Below, piece by piece: positions 1 through 5,349 of a DNA stretch of 5,349 nucleotides. Positions within the stretch are counted from its first letter, which is position 1; each line of letters opens with the position of its first letter. The position numbers and the translations under genes are program-made. Origin of the DNA: Gammaproteobacteria bacterium (GTDB taxonomy: Bacteria; Pseudomonadota; Gammaproteobacteria; Coxiellales; Coxiellaceae); the NCBI GenBank assembly GCA_021774015.1, contig JAJFJO010000223.1, positions 1 through 5,349 on the forward strand. The letters run 5' to 3'. The notes beneath the pieces were generated by a model. That model saw nothing but the letters and a program-made list of their open reading frames with translations. It searched no databases and was not told the DNA's origin.

Positions 1-210
1 AATATCCCGGGTTCGAGTTGATTTCCTAAAAACTTCAAGCGCCAGAACCTCCAAAAGCATTAACACATCGAGGCTTTTAATGTGCACTTTTTGTAGAGGT
101 TTGATAGTAACTGTATGACAAAAAACTCTGAGGCTTGTCACTATAAAGGAAGCATCACTTCTGAATGGGGGTTACATTACCTATCAATTGCAGTAATATA
201 ACTACGACTA
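1..210. other. Left-edge region without a supported gene
   Basis: I see no convincing gene here. The minus strand is open from about 171 to the left edge (57 codons) with no ATG start and no good ribosome binding site. A GTG at 87-85 would start 29 codons reaching the edge. The translation matches nothing I recognise. The plus strand is also open in one frame from base 2 to a stop at 115-117, so openness alone means little. Short inverted matches occur: AAAAGC (53-58) with GCTTTT (73-78), and GAAG (149-152) with CTTC (158-161). Both are too weak to call as functional structures. The string GGGTTCGAG near the edge resembles a tRNA T-loop, but the flanking bases do not form the stem. Confidence 0.5.
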
Positions 211-219
211 AGGTGGATA

Positions 220-225
220 TATAAT
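220..225 (+). promoter_or_regulatory. Possible -10 box of a leader promoter
   Basis: TATAAT is an exact sigma-70 -10 hexamer in an AT-rich stretch. No good -35 hexamer sits 16-18 bases upstream, and there is no extended TG motif, so the promoter is only tentative. If used, transcription would begin near 232, just before the hairpin at 241-258, giving a leader of about 220 nt before the gene at 455. A competing, also weak, promoter is TTGCAA (337-342) with TAAAAT (358-363), whose 15-base spacer is short. Confidence 0.25.
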
Positions 226-240
226 TGTTGATCTTATGTT

Positions 241-298
241 GGGTTCTATATGAATCCCACCTGAATTAAAGGAGGTGATAGCACGGATTTAAATCACC
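241..298 (+). promoter_or_regulatory. Leader with competing short hairpins around a strong Shine-Dalgarno
   Basis: Three short helices can form and compete. GGGTTC (241-246) pairs with GAA/CCC (252-258) with one bulged T. CACCT (258-262) pairs with AGGTG (273-277). GGTGAT (274-279) pairs with ATCACC (293-298). The last two would each bury part of the Shine-Dalgarno. A further helix, AGGTGG (211-216) with CCACCT (257-262), is possible only if transcription starts upstream of 211. This layout resembles attenuator or translation-control leaders, but the stems are only 5-6 bp and could be chance. It matches no riboswitch class I know. Confidence 0.3.
268..279 (+). promoter_or_regulatory. Near-perfect Shine-Dalgarno without a normal start codon
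   Basis: AAAGGAGGTGAT is complementary over essentially its whole length to the 3' end of bacterial 16S rRNA, far stronger than most ribosome binding sites. No ATG, GTG or TTG lies at the usual distance downstream. Nearby options are GTG at 275-277, which overlaps the site and reaches a stop after 5 codons, and ACG at 283-285, which is well spaced and opens a 13-codon frame. The site may belong to a decayed gene, a leader peptide, or simply be fortuitous. Confidence 0.45.
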
Positions 299-324
299 AA
301 CTCGAGAATAATCAATTGTTTTAG
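283..324 (+). pseudogene. Possible 13-codon leader or start-mutated gene remnant
   Basis: ACG at 283-285 follows the strong AAGGAGG core by 7 bases, the spacing expected for a start codon. The frame reads ACG then DLNHQLENNQLF and stops at TAG (322-324). One base change (ACG from ATG) would make it an ordinary start, so this could be the head of a gene that lost its start and its body, or a leader peptide using a rare start codon. The peptide resembles no family I recognise and is too short to judge by composition. It ends about 130 bases before the next gene. Confidence is low because the only support is the ribosome binding site. Confidence 0.2.
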
Positions 325-441
325 TGAAAATTCGTCTTGCAAATAGTACGATGTTATTAAAATTTTTCTCTACATGTGGGGCTTTCATATCAAGTCACAA
401 ATTGATAGAGAAGGTAATGGAATATACTGTCACAATATCTT

Positions 442-448
442 AAGGAGG
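442..448 (+). promoter_or_regulatory. Ribosome binding site deciding the start at 455
   Basis: AAGGAGG sits 6 bases before the ATG at 455-457, an ideal arrangement. The alternative in-frame ATG at 374 is preceded only by a T-rich stretch with no purine-rich site, so the shorter start is preferred. Confidence 0.8.
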
Positions 449-454
449 CACAAA

Positions 455-1060
455 ATGCGAAAAGAATTAAATAAAAAGCATAGGCAGCAGTATTACCTTG
501 ACCCTTTTTCAAAACCAATAAAAATCACCGATAGTAGTCGAGATCGTTATGTCCCAAAAGAAACGTGTACCATTATAAAGAATATAAGAGATATTGCTCA
601 TATCGAGGATACATCAACATTATTAATAGATGGGCATAGTGGAAAAAACGTAGATATTCTTGCCAATGCATTTAGTAATGCGACAGAAACGTATACTGGT
701 GTAAAGCTTGCAATGGTTCTTCAACCGTATTTACCAAAAACTCATATTAAAATTCGATTGTTGGCTTGTCATGGTGGAACTTTATTAGCCCGAAACTTGG
801 CTATATGGTTAGCACGTTTTGGTTATAGGAATATTGCTGTGGGTGGTTACATGACTACAACATGGTCTGGAAAAACACATAGAACACTTATTGACGATGG
901 TATTAAAGAGCCTTGGGAAAATTTTACTAACAGCGGAGCTGTGCGATGGTATAACGGCAGTGGAAACCTTATCACAAAACCAGCTGTTATCAGCAATTCT
1001 AGTTTATATAACCCAGCATTTCCTACCTGTTACAATTCTGATGAAGAAAGCAAGCGTTAA
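455..1060 (+). CDS. Putative caspase-like-fold protein with His/Cys pair
   Basis: This encodes a 201-residue protein that appears soluble: I see no signal peptide or membrane segment. Residues 1-10 are strongly basic. A hydrophobic strand ends in IDGHSG (His61). It is followed by a helix-like stretch and then the strand IKIRLLACHGG (Cys105), then LARNLAIWLARFGYRNIAVGGY, a helix leading into another strand. A strand ending in GH, a strand ending in a small residue plus Cys, then a helix and strand is the order seen in caspase-like cysteine peptidases (clan CD, including C80 and CHAT) and in Stv-type domains. The tail, with VRWYNGSGNLI at about 163-173, is compatible with such domains. Catalysis is inferred, not shown. 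The gene stands alone, convergent with traA. The in-frame ATG at 374 would add 27 residues but lacks a ribosome binding site. Role unknown: effector, toxin or defence protease are all possible. Confidence 0.75.
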   Translation: MRKELNKKHRQQYYLDPFSKPIKITDSSRDRYVPKETCTIIKNIRDIAHIEDTSTLLIDGHSGKNVDILANAFSNATETYTGVKLAMVLQPYLPKTHIKIRLLACHGGTLLARNLAIWLARFGYRNIAVGGYMTTTWSGKTHRTLIDDGIKEPWENFTNSGAVRWYNGSGNLITKPAVISNSSLYNPAFPTCYNSDEESKR

Positions 1061-1319
1061 TTTGGATATGGGTCAATTAACGAGGTTCTGTCAAAATCCA
1101 GTCCAAACCACGGTGCCAGGATAGATTATATTGTTGAGTCAAATTTCAGTGCCTAAAATGATTTATGTTTTATTTATTGGAATTATAAACTGCTAAAAAA
1201 ATGTATTTTGAAATTGGGACATACTGGACGCGATGTTAAGAAAATGATTTTTAAAAGAGAGTGTGGCTATATTTGCAACTTGAGTGTAGGGCCCGGTTAT
1301 TAAAGAACCACCTGTTTTA
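1061..1319. other. Convergent intergenic gap
   Basis: This is an AT-rich gap between the 3' ends of two convergent genes, where terminators for both would be expected. The only candidate is GGTT (1295-1298) pairing with AACC (1306-1309), followed on the plus strand by TTTT at 1315-1318. A four-pair stem is too weak to call. TTTAT/ATAAA pairs near 1175-1190 are AT-only. No open frame of note, tRNA or insertion-sequence end was recognised. Confidence 0.5.
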
Positions 1320-4300
1320 TTAAAAGTCACGCCCTTTTTCGCGTTCATGTATTTTGTGCTTGACGAAAGATGACATTTTTGAAAATAATTGAGGTGCTAC
1401 TGTTTTTAAAGGTGCTCTGTGAAGTGGTGACTCAATAATATCCATTGAGATCGATTCTAATCGTTCTGTTAATCGAGTGGTATGTTGGCTGTATTCTGGA
1501 TCTTTAAGCATGTCACGAAACTCGATTAGATATTGAATTTTCTCATCTTTAGACTGGCGTAAATTTTCGAACTCGAGATCATATTTACGGGACAACCAAT
1601 CAATGGATACCTCCTTGGGCGGCTTGCTGATTTCAGTGAAAGACTTGGCAAGCTTAGGTGCCACGTCTTTGACTTGCTTAAAAGTTTTTTCATCATGGTA
1701 GAGTGACTTAACAACCTGCTCATAACCACGTGTTTGGATATCGATGTGTAATGGTTTACTTGCCTTATCAAGACGCTCCTTTGCAATCAATAAGCGATCA
1801 ATGAATGGTGATTTAATGGCTTTAAGTCGCTCCCACTCATCGATATTTTTGTGCAGACGATCATGAATATCTTTTGGTGCAAGCACTTGCCGTTTGTCAG
1901 GTAGTTTAATCAAAATCGGTTTATCTTGAGACAATTGTTTTTTAACTTCTTCAATGCCTTTTTTCTGTAAAACATCGTTAAAATCACATTTTTCGAAATT
2001 GGATAGGGCGGGGATGGACATGCGTGATGTAATGTTATGTTTGTCTTTTAGTATCTGTGCAACTTCATTGAGGGCTTTAATGTTGTTAGCACCTGCGTCA
2101 TCATTATCCGCGGCAAAATAAAAGGTATCCGTATGATGCTTTTCAGCGAGCCAGCCAAGCTCTGCGGCATTTTTAATATTACCTAGCGTGACATAAATAT
2201 TGGCATCTGGTTCTGCTTGTATTAAGGAGGCGGCTGTCTCAGGACCCTCAGCAATAATAACCTTGTTGCTTTTGCCCGCATTAATCAGCACAGCACTGCC
2301 TTTTAAATTACCTCGCGTGCGTTTAACTGCGCCCACAGAATCTTTATCCACTTTTTTGCTTGTTTTTGGATTCAGTAGTATCGTTTGAACTGCCGTGATG
2401 TCACCATCACGGTTTTGTGCACCAACAACAATCCCGGGGAAATATCGAATGACTTGACGACCGTTTTTATCGGTATGGTCATCACGTATTTTTGGATGAA
2501 AACGAAATGCCTCTATTGAGCTCTCTGCAATATGGCGATGCTCCCGCAAGTAGCGTTCACCCAAAGTACCAGCAATAGGTTCTGCGCTGTGGTAATAGTA
2601 ATGAGCTCGAGCTATTTTTTCTGATGTGTCATCAGATTTAATAGAAGGCCGTGATAGTGATCGTGGTGGCTTGGTAAGCAGAGTAGATTGCTCCAACGAT
2701 AAACCCGCTAAGCGAGCCCCTTCTTTAAGTGCTTCTTTGAAAGATAATCCCCAGCCATACGTAGGATTCATCAACAATTGAACAGGGCCACCGCCTTCAT
2801 CCATTTCAAACGAATGCCAGCTACCTGCATGAGCACCAGAAAGGGTTACTGTTAAACTTCCTTTGCGTCCAAACCGTAAATGATTGCCTAACCGTTTACA
2901 GTCATCACCCAGCACACGCGTGTAAAAATCCTCACCCAAAAGAATAAGTGCCTCATTAATAGCGGCATAATCTAATCGGTTAGAAGAAGGGCGAGACTGC
3001 TTTGATTGTTTAGCCGATATTTTTGAGTGGGCTTGTTGTGAATGTCGTTGGGAAGCACGAGAAGCAAACGGTGCTCCTTGTTTCATTAAATGTTCATTGT
3101 AGCGATGCGCATGCTTTTCGATATCCGCTAACTTAAGGCGTGTGGGTGTGATGAATGGCATACACAATTCACTGTGAGTCACTATATCATGCGCCAAGCG
3201 ATCACGAGTACGTGACAAATGAATAGCAAACTGCCAACGTGTTTGAACGATGGTGTGTTGATCTTCTTTGTCTTTATATAACGTTGACCACGCAATCCCT
3301 GCATCAATACGTGCCCGCTGATAATCCTGAACACATCGATAATAATGGCGCTGGTCTATCGATAATGTTTTTAGTGCGGTTCGATGTTCATGAACATCAC
3401 GACGCTGGCCTAATTGCTTCCAGTCTAAAGACTCTTCTACAATCAAAGGATAATACCGTCGATCCGATAATAATTCTGAACACAACGCATCTCGCATAGA
3501 GATAGATAAGGAGGTACTGCCTAACTGTTTCACTTTAGCGCGTGATATATGACGCTCATAACCATCACTTAGCTTATCTTCATCAATATCATAAAAATGT
3601 AGACCATGAGCATAGCGTTCTGGATTGCTTACCAGTGTATGAGCGATTTGATCAGACAGGGTTTTAAGCTGCCTCAATTGTGTGATTTTTCGATCAGAGA
3701 GTGTATCAAAACCACCTAGCGCATACGCTTGTGATAATAGCGATTTAATCTCTTGATTGACATGCATATATCGTTCGGGAATACGCAGTTGCGTTTTTTC
3801 TTCAGCAGATAGTTCTTTTGCATACTGCAGACGATCAAAGTGAGTGGCATCAGACAAAATTTGATTAAGAACCTCTTTAATGGGAAGTTCATTTTTCTGG
3901 GCAAGATAAGCAATATGAGAGTGATGGTAAGAGCGTTCTGCTTGAATGGTTTTAGCTAATCGATAGCAATGAACAGCTTTTCCTTGTTGATAATTGTCGA
4001 CATAAGCGCTGGCTTGCATGAAACGTTTATGATGTAATGCAACTTTTTCTAAGGCAGGGCATGTCACACGATTTAATTGCAGGGCTTTCTCAAAAAGAGC
4101 ATAGTCTTGCAATAACTCATAACCTAAACGATTTCGCAGCAGGGAATGTTGATAAAAGGAATCATAATCATGATGTTGATAAAAAGCCTCATGGGGTTTA
4201 AGATCTTGACGCATGAGCTGTGCCTGCGCACTTAAACCATTACGCAGATCCACAAACAAAGCAACTTTAGTCGCCAATTGGCGTTGCTCTGCTTTGGAGT

Positions 4301-5348
4301 GTAATAATTTTTGATGTGCTTTTTTAGCGCTAAACGCCTCATAGTTCACCACAAACAGCCATTTATCATAAATAGCCTGCTTAATTCCAACTACCGTATC
4401 AATAAACCGACCCAAAATACCTTCAGGATTAAAACCGCGCCGAATGGCATACGACACGGGCCAATCTAAAACAGAGTCTTTAAATGTGGCGCGTGACAAT
4501 GTCGATTTTAAAGCATCTATACCCTCAAACTGAGATTGATCTGCATACACATTAAGCGTTTTACGGTGACGTGTCATGGCAACGTAGCTTAAAAATCGAT
4601 TCCATGCTCGACCACCCACATACACATACGTGTGATCAAATGTCGTTCCTTGTGATTTATGAACGGTGGCAGCATAGCCATAATTAAAATCTTGGTAGTC
4701 ATTGGTAGAAAAGCGTATTTGACGATCCTGCTTTTTACCCAGCTTAACCGTAATGTTATTGCCATCGATCTTAGTGACGGTTGCAAACTCACCATTACTA
4801 ATGCCTAATTCTTTACTGTTGCGTAAAAACAACAGGCGATCGCCTGATGATAATTCTAATGGGCCATTAACCGTGCTAACTAACTCAGATTTTTTACCTA
4901 AAAGACCTTGTTCTCGCATCGCTTGCCGAGCAACGGTGTTAAGCTCGGTGACATCCATATTACGGTGAGCTAGTATCAATCGCTCTTGAAGGTTGGTGGT
5001 GGTAATGTTGTGAGTCCAATCAGTCACTAAACGTTTGATCGCAAGAGAAGTGTCGACCGTACCATTACCACCGTCGTCATCATCCTCATTTTCGTGCTCA
5101 TTTGTAACTAAATGAATGCGTTGTTGCGCTGCATAGTAATCGATCGCTGAGCCAATAGAACCGCGAGACAGTAGCAAACTGGCTGCACAATCACCCGGCG
5201 CTTCTTGTCGCTGAATCTGATTGAGTTCTGCAAACCCAATCTGCTCAACAATAGCGCGAAAAGGCGCGCCAGGACCAATGGGTTGCAGTTGTGAGTGGTC
5301 ACCGACTAGAACCAGTTTAGCGCCGGCTTCTTTAACCGCATCGACAAT
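1320..5348 (-). CDS. traA: TraA-type conjugative relaxase/helicase with C-terminal primase-like and Toprim module (N-terminus beyond window)
   Basis: This is the C-terminal 1342 residues of a protein that unwinds DNA during conjugative transfer. The frame is open to the right edge, so the true start and the expected N-terminal MobA/MobL-type relaxase domain are outside. A TTG at 5177-5175 is not a credible start because helicase motifs lie upstream of it. Visible residues 12-31 contain LVLVGDHSQLQPIGPG (superfamily 1 motif III), with QRQ near 46-48. Motif V (YAATVHKSQGTTFD) is at 225-238 and motif VI (YVAMTRHR) at 255-262, as in RecD/TraA helicases. Residues 300-765 are charged, probably helical and unassigned. 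A polar Ser/Gln/Lys linker spans 766-789. A primase zinc-domain-like segment follows at 792-887 (FGRKGSL, GSWHSF, EGGGPVQLL), lacking the usual cysteine cluster. The Toprim domain spans about 1027-1137, with IIAEGPETAAS (Glu1034), AADNDDAG (1079-1086) and DFNDVL (1122-1127). A helical tail ends the protein. No frameshift or internal stop was seen. The family assignment is firm; the exact TraA subtype is less so. Confidence 0.88.
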   Translation of the reverse strand: MVDAVKEAGAKLVLVGDHSQLQPIGPGAPFRAIVEQIGFAELNQIQRQEAPGDCAASLLLSRGSIGSAIDYYAAQQRIHLVTNEHENEDDDDGGNGTVDTSLAIKRLVTDWTHNITTTNLQERLILAHRNMDVTELNTVARQAMREQGLLGKKSELVSTVNGPLELSSGDRLLFLRNSKELGISNGEFATVTKIDGNNITVKLGKKQDRQIRFSTNDYQDFNYGYAATVHKSQGTTFDHTYVYVGGRAWNRFLSYVAMTRHRKTLNVYADQSQFEGIDALKSTLSRATFKDSVLDWPVSYAIRRGFNPEGILGRFIDTVVGIKQAIYDKWLFVVNYEAFSAKKAHQKLLHSKAEQRQLATKVALFVDLRNGLSAQAQLMRQDLKPHEAFYQHHDYDSFYQHSLLRNRLGYELLQDYALFEKALQLNRVTCPALEKVALHHKRFMQASAYVDNYQQGKAVHCYRLAKTIQAERSYHHSHIAYLAQKNELPIKEVLNQILSDATHFDRLQYAKELSAEEKTQLRIPERYMHVNQEIKSLLSQAYALGGFDTLSDRKITQLRQLKTLSDQIAHTLVSNPERYAHGLHFYDIDEDKLSDGYERHISRAKVKQLGSTSLSISMRDALCSELLSDRRYYPLIVEESLDWKQLGQRRDVHEHRTALKTLSIDQRHYYRCVQDYQRARIDAGIAWSTLYKDKEDQHTIVQTRWQFAIHLSRTRDRLAHDIVTHSELCMPFITPTRLKLADIEKHAHRYNEHLMKQGAPFASRASQRHSQQAHSKISAKQSKQSRPSSNRLDYAAINEALILLGEDFYTRVLGDDCKRLGNHLRFGRKGSLTVTLSGAHAGSWHSFEMDEGGGPVQLLMNPTYGWGLSFKEALKEGARLAGLSLEQSTLLTKPPRSLSRPSIKSDDTSEKIARAHYYYHSAEPIAGTLGERYLREHRHIAESSIEAFRFHPKIRDDHTDKNGRQVIRYFPGIVVGAQNRDGDITAVQTILLNPKTSKKVDKDSVGAVKRTRGNLKGSAVLINAGKSNKVIIAEGPETAASLIQAEPDANIYVTLGNIKNAAELGWLAEKHHTDTFYFAADNDDAGANNIKALNEVAQILKDKHNITSRMSIPALSNFEKCDFNDVLQKKGIEEVKKQLSQDKPILIKLPDKRQVLAPKDIHDRLHKNIDEWERLKAIKSPFIDRLLIAKERLDKASKPLHIDIQTRGYEQVVKSLYHDEKTFKQVKDVAPKLAKSFTEISKPPKEVSIDWLSRKYDLEFENLRQSKDEKIQYLIEFRDMLKDPEYSQHTTRLTERLESISMDIIESPLHRAPLKTVAPQLFSKMSSFVKHKIHEREKGRDF

Positions 5349-5349
5349 C

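Noticed and set aside
1..30. 3' part of a tRNA (GGGTTCGAG, T-loop-like)
   Set aside because: The five bases after the loop do not pair with those before it beyond one G-T wobble, and no CCA or acceptor stem follows.
374..454. 27-residue N-terminal extension of the His/Cys protein from ATG 374
   Set aside because: No Shine-Dalgarno precedes 374, whereas AAGGAGG lies 6 bases before ATG 455.
891..1124. 77-codon plus-strand frame overlapping the end of the His/Cys gene
   Set aside because: It starts at a TTG inside the other gene in a different frame, has no ribosome binding site, and gives a protein without recognisable features.
1288..1319. Intrinsic terminator between the convergent genes (GGTT/AACC plus TTTT; GGGCCC nearby)
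   Set aside because: The stem is only four pairs. Extending it with AGG/CCT needs an unequal internal loop, and on the minus strand no T-run follows.
2200..2388. Plus-strand 62-codon frame with an internal AAGGAGG opposite the Toprim domain
   Set aside because: It is the complement of conserved Toprim codons. The purine run encodes part of the Toprim region on the other strand, and the product is a low-complexity hydrophobic peptide.
3084..3161. Internal translation start giving a separate primase-like/Toprim protein, as RSF1010 does for RepB'
   Set aside because: The in-frame ATGs at 3161-3159 and 3086-3084 have no good Shine-Dalgarno upstream, so separate expression is not supported.
5175..5177. 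TTG start for the traA frame
   Set aside because: The frame is open for another 57 codons to the window edge, and those encode helicase motif III, so the protein continues beyond the window.
5255..5270. GGCGCGCC palindrome near the right edge
   Set aside because: It encodes the conserved GAP residues just after helicase motif III; a coincidental palindrome rather than a site.

Overview
The window looks like part of an integrative or conjugative element from an AT-rich Gammaproteobacterium. Long A/T runs, moderate GC in the coding regions and the type of relaxase suggest an intracellular or amoeba-associated lineage such as Legionellales. That placement is an inference from style and family memory, not from a marker gene.

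Layout, left to right. Bases 1-454 hold no convincing gene. They contain an AT-rich leader with a possible -10 box (220-225), several competing short hairpins, and a Shine-Dalgarno sequence (268-279) matching the 16S rRNA 3' end almost perfectly but with no ATG, GTG or TTG start at a workable distance. Bases 455-1060 (+) encode a 201-residue protein with a His...Cys pair in a context resembling caspase-like (C80/CHAT/Stv-type) folds. Bases 1061-1319 are a convergent gap with no strong terminator. Bases 1320-5348 (-) are one long open frame running off the right edge: the C-terminal 1342 residues of a TraA-type conjugative relaxase/helicase carrying a primase-like and Toprim module.

How the parts may work together. 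The large protein combines the helicase half of a Ti-type TraA protein with a module of the kind found in phage and plasmid primases. This suggests that strand unwinding during transfer and priming or processing of the transferred strand are linked in one polypeptide. The relaxase domain that would nick oriT should lie beyond the right edge and is not visible. The small His/Cys protein is convergent with traA and is not part of its operon. It may be accessory cargo (defence, toxin or effector), but nothing in the sequence decides this.

The most notable items are the helicase-Toprim fusion with a cysteine-poor zinc-finger position, the small putative His/Cys-dyad protein, and the leader with a near-perfect but apparently orphaned ribosome binding site.
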